DNA from: Streptomyces canus | GTDB taxonomy: Bacteria; Actinomycetota; Actinomycetes; Streptomycetales; Streptomycetaceae | Reading direction: 5' to 3' | Assembly (NCBI RefSeq): GCF_041435015.1 | Contig: NZ_CP107989.1 | Location: 5,084,001-5,148,000 of the forward strand | Length of the DNA: 64,000 nt | In this document: piece by piece, positions 18,744 to 28,645 of the stretch | How the letters are laid out: each line of letters begins with the position of its first letter | Position numbering within the stretch: the stretch's first letter is position 1 | Notes under the pieces: generated by a model | Seen by the model: only the letters and a program-made list of their open reading frames with translations | Databases searched by the model: none | Told to the model about the DNA's origin: nothing | Made by a program: the position numbers and the translations under genes

Positions 18744-19244
18744 ATGGCATCTGAACAAATGGCCGAAGGCCCGGAGAGCGGCGTCCCCCTCCCGCCCCCG
18801 CGTCCGCTCGACGCCATCGATCAGGACATCCTCCAGATGCTCCAGGCGGACGGCCGCGCGTCGATAAGGTCGGTCGCCGAACGGGTCCATGTCTCCCGCG
18901 CCAACGCCTACGCGCGGATCAACCGGCTCGTCGAGGACGGCGTCATCCGCGGCTTCGGGGCTCGCGTCAACCACGAGCGCGCGGGCCAGGGCACCTCGGC
19001 GTACATCACCCTGAAGATCGTCCAGAACTCCTGGCGAACGGTCCGGGAACAGCTCAGACAGCTGCCCGGGGCCTCCCACATCGCCCTGGTCGGAGGGGAC
19101 TTCGACGTGCTGCTCCTCGTCCACACGCCCGACAACAGATCCCTGCGCGAGCTGGTCCTGACCCGTCTCCAGGCGATCCCGGAGGTCCTCAGCACCCGCA
19201 CCCTCCTGGTCTTCGAGGAAGAGGACCTGGAGCCGCAGGGCTGA
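18744..19244 (+). CDS. bkdR: Lrp/AsnC-family regulator (BkdR type)
   Basis: A 166-residue regulator. A helix-turn-helix domain (about 22-75, with ADGRASIRSVAERVHVSRAN) is followed by an Lrp ligand-sensing domain ending VLSTRTLLVFEEEDLEPQG. Such proteins bind DNA as octamers and sense amino acids. The gene diverges from the second bkd operon, which is the position of BkdR regulators of branched-chain oxoacid dehydrogenases. The ATG at 18744 has a G-rich GGAGGCGGGGG leader; an in-frame ATG at 18723 is possible. Confidence 0.88.
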   Translation: MASEQMAEGPESGVPLPPPRPLDAIDQDILQMLQADGRASIRSVAERVHVSRANAYARINRLVEDGVIRGFGARVNHERAGQGTSAYITLKIVQNSWRTVREQLRQLPGASHIALVGGDFDVLLLVHTPDNRSLRELVLTRLQAIPEVLSTRTLLVFEEEDLEPQG

Positions 19245-19246
19245 CG

Positions 19247-19837
19247 TCAGGGCTGCGCGCGCAGCCCGGAGAACACCAACTGCACCACCGCGTCGGCGAC
19301 TTCGCGCTCGTTCATCCCCCGCCCGTCCGGGCGGTACCACTCCACGATGGAGTTGATCATGCCGAAGACCAGGCGGGTCGCGAGGCGTACCTCCACGTCG
19401 CCGCGTACCTCGCCGTCCGCGGCCGCCGCCTTCAGGAGCTCGGCGACCCGGTGGTCGAAGTCGCGGCGGCGCTCCAGCGCCCAACGCTCGGTACCGGTGT
19501 TGCCGCGCACGCGCAGCAGCAGGGTGACGTACGGGAGTTCGGCGATGAGCACCTCGACCATGCGCCGCACGACGTACTCCAGGCGGGCGGAGGCACGGCC
19601 CACGCGCGCGTGCTCCTCGTCGAGGATCCCGAAGAGGCCGTCCAGGGCCCGGCTGACGGCCCGGCGCAGGAGCTCCTCCTTGCCGGACACATGGTGGTAG
19701 ATCGACGACTTGGAGATACCGGCCGCCTTGGAGAGGTGCTCCATGGAAGTGCCGTCGTAGCCGCGCTCGTTGAAGATCTGGACGGCGACCGACAGCAGGG
19801 TCTCCGGGGTGTACGTGTCCCGCTTGGCGGTCGTCAT
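19247..19837 (-). CDS. paaR: TetR-family regulator of phenylacetate catabolism (PaaR type)
   Basis: A 196-residue TetR repressor. The helix-turn-helix lies at residues about 12-55 (IFNERGYDGTSMEHLSKAAG, then SIYHHVSGKEELL), followed by an all-helical ligand domain. Its ATG overlaps the 3-hydroxyacyl-CoA dehydrogenase stop by 4 bp (ATGA), so it is co-transcribed with a paa gene. The matched operators upstream of that gene and of paaA fit the core ACCGNNCGNNCGGT described for Corynebacterium PaaR, a TetR protein relieved by phenylacetyl-CoA. Name and ligand are inferred from this context. Confidence 0.8.
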   Translation of the reverse strand: MTTAKRDTYTPETLLSVAVQIFNERGYDGTSMEHLSKAAGISKSSIYHHVSGKEELLRRAVSRALDGLFGILDEEHARVGRASARLEYVVRRMVEVLIAELPYVTLLLRVRGNTGTERWALERRRDFDHRVAELLKAAAADGEVRGDVEVRLATRLVFGMINSIVEWYRPDGRGMNEREVADAVVQLVFSGLRAQP

Positions 19838-21351
19838 GAGGTGCTGCCCTCCCGCTTGTCGGAGGCGTACGCGTGGCGGTACAGCGCGAGCGAGGGCGCG
19901 TACCGCCCGGAGGGGTCGCGCAGGTGCAGGTCGTCGAGGAGGGCGTAGGCCCAGTTGCGGCCGAGCCTGCGGCTCCACTCGAACGGGCCGAGGGGATAGT
20001 TCACCCCGAGCCGCATCGCGGTGTCGATGTCCTCCTGGGTGGCCACACCCTTGGCGACGGCGTCGTGCGCGAGGTCGACGATGCGGGCGACCGTACGGGC
20101 GACGATCATGCCGGGCACGTCACCGATGACGCTGACGTCCTTGCCCAGCGCCTGGAAGAGCCCGACGGCCTCGGCGAAGGTCTGCTGCGAGGTGTCCTGG
20201 GAGGCGGACAGCGCGATGCGCGTGGCCCTGCGGTAGTCGAGCGCGAGGTCGAAGTAGACGACGTCCCGGAACTCCACCGAGGTCTGCCCGTCGGCGAGGG
20301 CGAGCTGCCCGCCGCTCGGCATGACCAGCCGGGTGCCGTGGTCCTCCTCGTCCTCGCGGACCGGAATGCCCGCCTCGCGGATCAGGGCGAGCAGTTCGGA
20401 CGCGGGGCCCAGGTCGCCCTCGGCGACGACGTACGCGGGAGCCTGGGCCGGCTCCGCGGTGTGCGGCTCGTCGCGCTCGGCGCCGTCCGTGTAGTCGTAC
20501 CAGCCCTGTCCGCTCTTGCGGCCGAGCCGGCCCGACTCGACCAGACGCTGCTGGGCCAGCGAGGGCGTGAAGCGCACGTCCTGGAAGAAGGCCCGCCACA
20601 CGGAGTGCGTCACGGACTCGTTGACGTCCTGCCCGATCAGGTCGGTCAGTTCGAACGGGCCCATCTTGAAGCCGCCGCACTCGCGCAGGACCGCGTCGAT
20701 GGTGGCGGGCTCGGCGCCCTGGGCCTCGTAGACCGCGAACGCCTCGGCGTAGAAGGGCCGCGCGATGCGGTTGACGATGAAGCCCGGGGTGTCGGCGCAG
20801 GCGACCGGCGTCTTGCCCCACGCGCGTGCCGTCTCGTACGCGCGCGTGGCCGAGGAGACGTCGGTGGCGAAGCCGGAGACGACCTCGACCAGCGGCAGCA
20901 GCGGGGCGGGGTTGAAGAAGTGCAGGCCCACGAAGCGGCCCGGGTGGCGCAGGGCGCCGGCGATGGCCGTCACCGACAGGGAGGAGGTGTTGGTGGCGAG
21001 CAGACAGTCCTCGACGACGATGTCCTCCAGCTCCCGGAAGAGCTGCTGTTTGACGTCCAGTCGCTCCAGGACGGCCTCAATGACCAGGGTGCAGTCCGCG
21101 AGGTCGGTGAGGTGCTCCGCGGCCGCGAGACGGGCGCGCGCCGCGTCCCGGTCGGCGGCGGTGAGCCGGTCCTTCTCGACGAGCCGGTCCAGCCGGGCAC
21201 CGATCGCGTCGGCCGCCTCCCGGGCACGGCCGGGGGCGGCGTCGTACAGCCGCACGTGATGCCCGGCGACCAGCGCGACCTGGGCGATGCCCTGGCCCAT
21301 GGTGCCGGTGCCGACGACGGCCACGGGGCTGCTGAGGTCGAGTCCTGTCAT
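19834..21351 (-). CDS. paaH: 3-hydroxyacyl-CoA dehydrogenase (PaaH type)
   Basis: A 505-residue two-domain dehydrogenase. The N-terminal Rossmann domain has VVGTGTMGQGIAQVA at about 12-26, and the HFFNPAPLLPLVEVV motif includes the catalytic His near residue 144. A duplicated C-terminal domain (about 385-480) is typical of PaaH/PaaC proteins. It oxidises the 3-hydroxyadipyl-CoA intermediate of phenylacetate breakdown. It forms an operon with the TetR gene and is divergent from paaN over a 160-bp region with a PaaR-type operator. Confidence 0.88.
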   Translation of the reverse strand: MTGLDLSSPVAVVGTGTMGQGIAQVALVAGHHVRLYDAAPGRAREAADAIGARLDRLVEKDRLTAADRDAARARLAAAEHLTDLADCTLVIEAVLERLDVKQQLFRELEDIVVEDCLLATNTSSLSVTAIAGALRHPGRFVGLHFFNPAPLLPLVEVVSGFATDVSSATRAYETARAWGKTPVACADTPGFIVNRIARPFYAEAFAVYEAQGAEPATIDAVLRECGGFKMGPFELTDLIGQDVNESVTHSVWRAFFQDVRFTPSLAQQRLVESGRLGRKSGQGWYDYTDGAERDEPHTAEPAQAPAYVVAEGDLGPASELLALIREAGIPVREDEEDHGTRLVMPSGGQLALADGQTSVEFRDVVYFDLALDYRRATRIALSASQDTSQQTFAEAVGLFQALGKDVSVIGDVPGMIVARTVARIVDLAHDAVAKGVATQEDIDTAMRLGVNYPLGPFEWSRRLGRNWAYALLDDLHLRDPSGRYAPSLALYRHAYASDKREGSTS

Positions 21352-21374
21352 GTGCGCGATCCTCCCGCACGGGG

Positions 21375-21383
21375 TTTTCCACA
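21375..21383 (+). promoter_or_regulatory. DnaA-box-like TTTTCCACA
   Basis: TTTTCCACA lies between paaH and paaN. Similar sites occur in four other intergenic regions of this window; see the separate finding. A single degenerate box alone means little. Confidence 0.3.
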
Positions 21384-21403
21384 GATGCGGCGGACCCCCT
21401 TGT

Positions 21404-21423
21404 CCCGACCGATCGTTCGGTTA
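21404..21423. promoter_or_regulatory. PaaR-type operator between paaH and paaN
   Basis: The core ACCGATCGTTCGGT (21408-21421) has the form ACCGNNCGNNCGGT. Read on the other strand, the 20 bp at 21404-21423 match the paaA operator at 26549-26568 in 19 of 20 positions. It can control both divergent genes. Confidence 0.8.
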
Positions 21424-21511
21424 CTCTAACTCTGTCTGGCTGTTCCTGCCCATGTTTCTGCCCAGGTCATGAGCTCGACGAAGAGTTCGAAAGACGAGGA
21501 GTTGGTCCCGC

Positions 21512-23203
21512 ATGGCCGCCGAACTGACCGTCCACCAGCTGATCGCCAAGCACCGGCCCACCCTCGACCAGGCGCTCGAAGCGATCCGCACCCGCGCCTA
21601 CTGGTCCCCGCACCCGGAGCACCCCAAGGCCTACGGCGAGCAGGGCAGCCTCGACATGGCGGCGGGCAAGGCCGCCTTCGACGCTCTCCTGGGCACCCGC
21701 CTCGACCTCGGCCAGCCCGGCACGGACGACTTCGTGGGCGGCGAGGTCTCGCCGTACGGCATCGAGCTGGGCGTCGAGTACCCGCACGCGGACGTGGACG
21801 TGCTGCTGCCCGCGATGAAGGCGGGCCAGAAGGCGTGGCGGGACGCGGGCGCGGAGATCCGCGCAGTGGTGTGCCTGGAGATCCTCAAGCGGATCAGCGA
21901 CCGGACCCACGAGTTCGCGCACGCGGTCATGCACACCAGCGGCCAGGCGTTCATGATGGCGTTCCAGGCCGGCGGCCCGCACGCGCAGGACCGCGGCCTG
22001 GAGGCGGTGGCGTACGCGTACGTGGAGCAGGTCCGCACACCCGACACCGCGGAGTGGACCAAGCCGCAGGGCAAGCGCGACCCGCTCGCGCTCACCAAGC
22101 AGTTCACGCCGGTCCCGCGCGGGATCGGCCTGGTCATCGGCTGCAACACCTTCCCGACATGGAACGGCTATCCGGGCCTGTTCGCCTCCCTGGCCACCGG
22201 CAACGCCGTCCTGGTCAAGCCGCACCCGCGCGCGGTGCTGCCGCTCGCGCTCACGGTCCGGGTCGCGCGGGACGTCCTGAGCGAGGCCGGCTTCAACCCG
22301 AACCTGGTGGCGCTCACCGCCGAGCGCCCCGGCGAGGGCATCGCGAAGACCCTGGCCACGCGCCCGGAGATCCGGATCATCGACTACACCGGCTCGACGG
22401 CGTTCGGCGACTGGCTGGAGGCCAACGCCCGTCAGGCGCAGGTCTACACGGAGAAGGCCGGCGTCAACTCGGTCCTCGTGGAGTCGGCCGGCGACTACAA
22501 GGGGATGCTCGCCAACCTGGCCTTCTCGTTGTCGCTGTACAGCGGCCAGATGTGCACGACCCCGCAGAACCTGCTGATCCCCCGGGACGGCATCCGCACC
22601 GACGAGGGCCCCAAGACCTTCGACGAGGTGGTCGCCGACCTGGCCCGCTCCGTCGACGGCCTCCTCGGCGACGACGCGCGCGCGAACGCCCTGCTGGGCG
22701 CGATCGTCAACCCGGACGTGAAGGCGCGCCTGGAGGCCGCGGCGGGGCTGGGGGAAGTCGCCCTGGCGTCGCGGGAGATCGCCAACCCGGAGTTCCCCGG
22801 TGCGGTCGTCCGCACCCCCGTCCTCGTCAAGCTGGACGGAGCCAAGCCGGACGACGAGGCCGCCTACATGAGCGAGTGCTTCGGGCCGGTGTCCTTCGCC
22901 GTGGCCGTGGACTCGGCTTCCGACGCGGTCGAGCTGCTGCGCCGGACGATTCGCGAGAAGGGCGCCATGACGGTCGGCGCGTACACCACCGACGAGGAGG
23001 TGGAACAGGCCGTCCAGGAGGTCTGCCTGGAGGAGGCGGCCCAGTTGTCGCTGAACCTCGTGGGCGGGGTCTACGTCAACCAGACGGCCGCGTTCTCCGA
23101 CTTCCACGGGTCTGGGGGCAACCCCGCGGCGAACGCCGCGCTGTGCGACGGGGCGTTCGTCGCGAACCGATTCCGGGTGGTCGAGGTGCGCCGGGAGGCC
23201 TAG
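21512..23203 (+). CDS. paaN: PaaN-type aldehyde dehydrogenase of phenylacetate catabolism
   Basis: A 563-residue aldehyde dehydrogenase of the PaaN subfamily. It oxidises the ring-opened semialdehyde-CoA intermediate of the phenylacetate pathway (the role of the dehydrogenase half of PaaZ), but has no fused hydratase domain. Visible motifs include the cofactor region GCNTFPTWNGYPGL, the FGDWLEANARQ segment, and the catalytic-Cys region LYSGQMCTTPQN near residue 350. It is longer than typical ALDHs because of an extra N-terminal domain. It is controlled from a divergent promoter with a PaaR-type operator. Its stop interlocks with the trmH stop on the other strand (CTAG). Confidence 0.88.
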   Translation: MAAELTVHQLIAKHRPTLDQALEAIRTRAYWSPHPEHPKAYGEQGSLDMAAGKAAFDALLGTRLDLGQPGTDDFVGGEVSPYGIELGVEYPHADVDVLLPAMKAGQKAWRDAGAEIRAVVCLEILKRISDRTHEFAHAVMHTSGQAFMMAFQAGGPHAQDRGLEAVAYAYVEQVRTPDTAEWTKPQGKRDPLALTKQFTPVPRGIGLVIGCNTFPTWNGYPGLFASLATGNAVLVKPHPRAVLPLALTVRVARDVLSEAGFNPNLVALTAERPGEGIAKTLATRPEIRIIDYTGSTAFGDWLEANARQAQVYTEKAGVNSVLVESAGDYKGMLANLAFSLSLYSGQMCTTPQNLLIPRDGIRTDEGPKTFDEVVADLARSVDGLLGDDARANALLGAIVNPDVKARLEAAAGLGEVALASREIANPEFPGAVVRTPVLVKLDGAKPDDEAAYMSECFGPVSFAVAVDSASDAVELLRRTIREKGAMTVGAYTTDEEVEQAVQEVCLEEAAQLSLNLVGGVYVNQTAAFSDFHGSGGNPAANAALCDGAFVANRFRVVEVRREA

Positions 23204-23946
23204 ATCCCGCCGAGGCTCCAGTGGTAGAGCGTCATCGCCACACTCGTCGCCAGGTTGTAGCTGGAGACCTGGGGGCGCATCGGCAGCGCCACCAGATGAC
23301 CGGCACGCGCGCGGAGGTCGGGCGACAGCCCGCTGCGCTCCGAGCCGAAGGCGAGGACGGCGTCGTCCGGGAGCTTCACGCCCCGGATGTCGTCGCCCTC
23401 GGGGTCCAGGGCGAACACCGGGCCGGGCGGCAGCTCGGCGACGGTCAGGCGCTCCACCGCGGTCGCGAAGTGCAGGCCCGCGCCCGCACGGACGACCGTC
23501 GGGTGCCAGGGGTCGAGCGTGCCCGTGGTGACCACGCCGGTCACTCCGAAGCCCGCGGCCAGCCGGATCACGGCCCCGGCGTTGCCGAGGTTGCGTGGAT
23601 TGTCGAGGACCACGACGGGGGCGGTACGCGGCGTGTGCGCCAGCTTCTCGAGATGGGCGGCCCGGGACGGTCGTACGGCCAAAGCCGCCACCGCCGTCGG
23701 GTGCGGACGCGGCACGAGGGACGCGTACACCGACTCGGGGACCTGGGTCAGCAGCGCGTCCAGGGTGTCCCGTACGTCCGGCGCCAGCTCCTCGGCCAGG
23801 GCGAGCGCGGCACCCCGGTCGACGGCGACCGCCACCGGGACGTCGGCCCCGAAGCGCACGGCGTGCTTGAGGGCGTGGAAGCCGTCGAGCAGCACGGAGG
23901 TGTCGGCGAGCCGGTGCCACAGGCTCACGGGATCGGGACCGGTCAT
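23200..23946 (-). CDS. TrmH/SpoU-family RNA methyltransferase
   Basis: A 248-residue SPOUT-fold 2'-O-ribose methyltransferase. The three SpoU motifs are present: DNPRNLGNAGAVIRLAAGFG near residue 114, LAFGSERSGLSP near 196 and PMRPQVSSYNLATSVAMTLY near 218. An N-terminal RNA-binding-like region of about 100 residues precedes them. The substrate (rRNA or tRNA) cannot be read from sequence. It is the last gene of a three-gene operon, overlapping the HTTM gene by 4 bp, and is functionally unrelated to the flanking paa genes. Confidence 0.9.
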   Translation of the reverse strand: MTGPDPVSLWHRLADTSVLLDGFHALKHAVRFGADVPVAVAVDRGAALALAEELAPDVRDTLDALLTQVPESVYASLVPRPHPTAVAALAVRPSRAAHLEKLAHTPRTAPVVVLDNPRNLGNAGAVIRLAAGFGVTGVVTTGTLDPWHPTVVRAGAGLHFATAVERLTVAELPPGPVFALDPEGDDIRGVKLPDDAVLAFGSERSGLSPDLRARAGHLVALPMRPQVSSYNLATSVAMTLYHWSLGGI

Positions 23947-25304
23947 GCGGGGAAGCCTACGTGCGTGTGATCGGGGTTCTCGGGGTCACCGGGGTCGGCG
24001 CCAGGGCCACGGGCGGGCCCCGGGGTCCGCGCGGCCCCCGGCTCCTTCGGTGCGCCCGGCTGCGGGGGCCTCGGTTGCTGGGAACCCGGTTGCTCCAGGG
24101 GACCCCGTTGCCGCTTCGAACCGCGCTGTCGGGGCAGCCCCCGGCCCGGGCCGCCCCCGCCCGCGAGGCGCGCCCACACGCGACCACGCGTGCGTGCGGC
24201 CCCGTCGCCGAGTCGGCGAAGGAAGGACGTCGGCAGGAAGACCGAGTCGGCGGCGATCATCGCCAGCGAGAAGAACGGCAGGCCGAGGACGACCGCGATC
24301 ACGGCGTGCTCGGTGATCATCGCGGCCAGCAGGATGTTCTTCACCCGCCGGTTGAACAGCGTGAACGGGAACGCGACCTGCACGGCGACCGTGCCGTAGG
24401 TCACCAGCATCACCATGACGCCGTGCGCCGACAGCAGGTCGGCGAGGGCGGGCCACGGCGAGAAGGACTCCAGGTGGAGGGGGTAGTAGACGGCGGTGCC
24501 GTCCTGCCAACGGGAGCCCTGGATCTTGTACCAGCCCGCCGTCGCGTAGATCAGACAGGCCTCGGCCATGATCACGAGCAGGGCACCGTTGTGGACGATG
24601 TTGGCGACGACGTCGAGCATGATCCGCGGCTGGCCGGACCGGGCGAACCGTCCGACCGCCCACCACAGGACCTGCGCCGACCACAGGACCCACAGAAGCG
24701 CCGGGACGAACCAGTCGCCGTTCAGCTTGCCCAGGAAGGCCGCCGCCACCAGCACGAGCCCGAGGACACCCCACAGGGCCCGACCGGTCCGGTCCACGAC
24801 ATGCTCCCCACGCGCGCGTGCCGCCCGCGTGCGCCGAGCCCGTCGCTCGTCCAGCGACCAGACCTGACCGCAGCGTGTGAAGACGAGATAGATGCACATC
24901 AGATGCAGGACGTTGTCGCCGCCGTCGCCCATGAAGATGCTGCGGTTCTGCAGCGAGAGCACGCCGACCATGAAGAGCACGGACATCGCGCGGGTGCGCC
25001 AGCCGAGCAGCAGCAGAAGGCTCCACAGGACGGCCAGCACGTAGAAGGTCTCGAACCAGAACTGGCCGTCCGACCACATCAGGGCCGTGAACGCGCCGTT
25101 GATCGAGATCAGCTGCTCGGCGAGGTTCCAGTTCCAGGGACCGTCCGGGCCGTACAGCTCCTGACGGTGCGGGAACTCGCGCAGCAGGAACAGCAGCCAG
25201 GTCGCGCTGAAGCCGATGCGGACCATCGCGGTCTGGTAGGGACCGAGAGCGGCCTCGGTGACGCGCGCGATGCCGGTCGACACCGCCAGGGCGAATCGGT
25301 TCAC
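23943..25304 (-). CDS. HTTM-domain membrane protein (vitamin K carboxylase-like)
   Basis: A 453-residue polytopic protein with about eight to nine membrane segments (residues about 25-370). It resembles the HTTM domain shared with vitamin K-dependent gamma-carboxylase; examples are MVRIGFSATWLLFLLREF, the YKIQGSRWQDGTAVYYPLH segment and a late TEHAVIAVVLGLPFFSL helix. The last 80 residues are a Pro/Gly/Arg-rich cytoplasmic tail. The GTG at 25304 overlaps the DUF5819 gene by 4 bp; the gene also overlaps trmH by 4 bp. HTTM proteins are often paired with DUF5819 proteins in actinomycetes. The reaction is unknown. Confidence 0.82.
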   Translation of the reverse strand: MNRFALAVSTGIARVTEAALGPYQTAMVRIGFSATWLLFLLREFPHRQELYGPDGPWNWNLAEQLISINGAFTALMWSDGQFWFETFYVLAVLWSLLLLLGWRTRAMSVLFMVGVLSLQNRSIFMGDGGDNVLHLMCIYLVFTRCGQVWSLDERRARRTRAARARGEHVVDRTGRALWGVLGLVLVAAAFLGKLNGDWFVPALLWVLWSAQVLWWAVGRFARSGQPRIMLDVVANIVHNGALLVIMAEACLIYATAGWYKIQGSRWQDGTAVYYPLHLESFSPWPALADLLSAHGVMVMLVTYGTVAVQVAFPFTLFNRRVKNILLAAMITEHAVIAVVLGLPFFSLAMIAADSVFLPTSFLRRLGDGAARTRGRVWARLAGGGGPGRGLPRQRGSKRQRGPLEQPGSQQPRPPQPGAPKEPGAARTPGPARGPGADPGDPENPDHTHVGFPA

Positions 25305-26293
25305 CGGGTGCTCCCCTCGGTGTCGTCCGCCGTCACGGCCCACCAGGGCTGCTCGCGGTAGACCGGCTGCACCGAGACCTTCTCCTCGCTCCACTTCGGC
25401 GGGGGCACGTTCGTGGTCCTGGAGCGGACCTGGACGCTCACGAGGACGTCACCCCGCGCGGTCGCGTCGTCGCGCTCCAGGCGCAGCACGACGATGCGGC
25501 GCAGATAGGTCTCGGAGAGGGTGCCGCGCAGGCCGACCGGTCGGTTGTCGGCGTCGTGCGTGGCGACGAAGAGGTCCCAGGAGCGCCGCACCTCGTTCTG
25601 CTGGGTGTGGCTGGGCAGCGGATTGCCGTCTATGGCCCGGCCGTCCTGGGCGGACAGGTCGTACCACCCGGACGTACGGCTGCCGCCGTCAGCGCTGCGT
25701 ATCCGGGCCCGGACCTGCACCGCGATGTTCATCTGGAGCGGGTTCGGCGCGAAGAGCTTCCAGTTCTGCTCGAACTCCGGGTAGACCCAGTCGTCGACCG
25801 CCCCGCCGTGCTGCTTGGTCACCGTGTTCTGTGGCGCGACGTGCAAGAACACCATCCCGATGTGCACACAGACGGCGACGGCCACGACGGCGAGCGCCAG
25901 GGCGACACCGATCTGATAGCGGAGGGAGAGAGCGGCCACGCCGGTAGGGGGTTGGGGGTCGCCGTAGGGGGCTGAGGCTGCTGGGGATGAGGCTGCTGGG
26001 GATGAGGCTGCGGCTGCGGCCTGGCGTATCGCAGCGGGGGCGGAGGGCTGGGCGCCCGCGGGCTCGGCGTCCGGATCCGGTGCGGCCGACGACACGTCGG
26101 TGGGCGCACCATCCGGTGCGGGGGACTGCGCCCACGGCGGGGAGGGCGCGGCTCGCTCACCTGGCGCCTGTGTCCCCTCCAGCCCCTCCAGCCCCTCCAG
26201 CCCGTCCGGCCCCTCCGGCTCAGGGGCATCGCCCGGCTCGCTCGGGGCGCCCGGTTGTCGCCGGGCGTCGGAGCCTCCGTCGTACGCGTCCAT
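25301..26293 (-). CDS. DUF5819-family membrane protein
   Basis: A 330-residue protein. The first 120 residues are Pro/Ala/Gly/Glu-rich, with a short run of LEG repeats. One membrane helix lies at about 128-150, and an extracytoplasmic domain contains the family hallmark [20 protein letters not shown]. This family is usually encoded beside an HTTM protein, as here (GTGA overlap), and the two probably form one membrane complex. Function is unknown. It is divergent from the paa operon. Confidence 0.8.
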   Translation of the reverse strand: MDAYDGGSDARRQPGAPSEPGDAPEPEGPDGLEGLEGLEGTQAPGERAAPSPPWAQSPAPDGAPTDVSSAAPDPDAEPAGAQPSAPAAIRQAAAAASSPAASSPAASAPYGDPQPPTGVAALSLRYQIGVALALAVVAVAVCVHIGMVFLHVAPQNTVTKQHGGAVDDWVYPEFEQNWKLFAPNPLQMNIAVQVRARIRSADGGSRTSGWYDLSAQDGRAIDGNPLPSHTQQNEVRRSWDLFVATHDADNRPVGLRGTLSETYLRRIVVLRLERDDATARGDVLVSVQVRSRTTNVPPPKWSEEKVSVQPVYREQPWWAVTADDTEGSTR

Positions 26294-26472
26294 TCCGCCC
26301 CGTTCCCGATTCCGGTCCGTCCACCGCCGCCCGCCCGCGGGGGCCGCAGCGGCCGGTGGCCGACGCGCGCACCCGCCTCGCCGCGGCTCGCACCGGCACG
26401 GTACTCAGGCCCGACCGCCCCGCACAGCCCCTTCCGACCGGCCCCGCCGTGGCCGTTCTCACTCCCGCCCAG

Positions 26473-26506
26473 GTTTTCCACAGGGAGCCCGGTGGGTTTT
26501 CCACAG
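26473..26506. repeat. Direct repeat of GTTTTCCACAG
   Basis: Two exact 11-bp copies (26473-26483 and 26496-26506) start 23 bp apart, just upstream of the paaA -35 box. Each contains TTTTCCACA, a DnaA-box-like nonamer. The spacing is close to two helix turns, so a dimeric activator or DnaA could bind. Confidence 0.5.
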
Positions 26507-26509
26507 CGG

Positions 26510-26538
26510 TTGACACCTTACGGCGCCCGGCACACCAT
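26510..26538 (+). promoter_or_regulatory. Candidate paaA promoter
   Basis: TTGACA (26510-26515) is a perfect -35 box; CACCAT (26533-26538) follows after 17 bp as a weak -10. The start point would be near 26545, placing the PaaR-type operator directly over the early transcribed region, as expected for repression. Confidence 0.55.
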
Positions 26539-26548
26539 GGAATCGCAC

Positions 26549-26568
26549 GAACCGAACGATCGGTCGGG
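26549..26568. promoter_or_regulatory. PaaR-type operator upstream of paaA
   Basis: GAACCGAACGATCGGTCGGG contains the core ACCGAACGATCGGT and matches the paaH-paaN operator in 19 of 20 positions when the latter is inverted. It lies 37 bp before the paaA start codon. Confidence 0.8.
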
Positions 26569-26604
26569 AGCAGGTTCCGGCGGAGCCCAGGTCGAGGGGG
26601 CCTC

Positions 26605-27611
<1,007 letters not shown>

Positions 27612-27615
<4 letters not shown>

Positions 27616-27899
27616 CGAACACCGACTGGCCCCTGTGGGAGGTTTTCGTGCGCTCGCGCCGCGGCCTCTCCCACACCCACGCCGGCAGCCTGCACGCCCC
27701 GGACGCGGAGCTCGCCCTGCGCAACGCACGCGACCTGTACACCCGGCGCGGCGAGGGCGTCTCGATCTGGGTGGTCCCCTCGTCCGCGATCACCGCCTCC
27801 TCGCCCGACGAGAAGGACCCGTTCTTCGAGCCGTCCGCCGACAAGCCGTACCGGCACCCGACGTTCTACGAGATCCCGGAAGGGGTGAAGCACCTGTGA
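27612..27899 (+). CDS. paaB: Phenylacetyl-CoA epoxidase subunit PaaB
   Basis: A 95-residue small subunit that bridges PaaAC units in the epoxidase complex. It begins [20 protein letters not shown] and has the conserved [20 protein letters not shown] segment. It overlaps paaA by ATGA and paaC by GTGA, so the stoichiometric subunits are translationally coupled. Confidence 0.95.
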
Positions 27900-28645
27900 C
27901 CGCACCTGAGACGACGGCTGCTCCCACACTCTCCCCGGTTCCCGTCGCGGCCGCCCTCGCCCTCGGCGACGACGCGCTGGTGCTCTCGCACCGCCTGGGC
28001 GAGTGGGCGGGCCACGCGCCCGTCCTGGAGGAGGAGGTCGCCCTCGCCAACATCGCCCTGGACCTGCTCGGCCAGGCCCGGGTGCTGCTGTCGCTGGCCG
28101 GCGACGAGGACGCACTGGCCTATCTGCGCGAGGAACGCGCCTTCCGCAACCTCCAGCTGGTGGAACAGCCGAACGGCGACTTCGCCCACACCATCGTCCG
28201 CCAGCTCTACTTCTCCACCTACCAGCACCTGCTCTACGCCGAACTGGCCGCGGGTGACGGCCCCTTCGCCCCGCTCGCCGCGAAGGCCGTCAAGGAGGTC
28301 GCCTACCACCGCGACCACGCCGAGCAGTGGACCCTGCGGCTCGGTGACGGCACCGAGGAGAGTCACGAGCGGACCCGGCGGGCGTGCGAGGCGCTGTGGC
28401 GGTTCACCGGCGAGATGTTCCAGCCGGTGGAGGGAGTGGACATCGACCGGGAGCACATCGAGGCCGCCTGGCTCGCGTCCGTGGGGGAGGTCCTGCGTCG
28501 GGCCACCCTGAGCGTCCCCGAAGGGCCGCGCACGGGCGCGTGGGCCGCCGGAGCCGGACGACAGGGCCTGCACACCGAGTCCTTCGGGCGGATGCTCGCC
28601 GAGATGCAGCATCTGCACCGCAGTCACCCGGGGGCGTCATGGTGA
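27896..28645 (+). CDS. paaC: Phenylacetyl-CoA epoxidase subunit PaaC
   Basis: A 249-residue structural, ferritin-like partner of PaaA without its own catalytic iron site. Typical segments are LVLSHRLGEWAGHAPVLEEE near residue 30, ANIALDLLGQARVL, and AYHRDHAEQWTLRLGDGTEE. The start is the GTG at 27896 (GTGA overlap with paaB). It overlaps paaD by 7 bp. Confidence 0.95.
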   Translation: MTAPETTAAPTLSPVPVAAALALGDDALVLSHRLGEWAGHAPVLEEEVALANIALDLLGQARVLLSLAGDEDALAYLREERAFRNLQLVEQPNGDFAHTIVRQLYFSTYQHLLYAELAAGDGPFAPLAAKAVKEVAYHRDHAEQWTLRLGDGTEESHERTRRACEALWRFTGEMFQPVEGVDIDREHIEAAWLASVGEVLRRATLSVPEGPRTGAWAAGAGRQGLHTESFGRMLAEMQHLHRSHPGASW

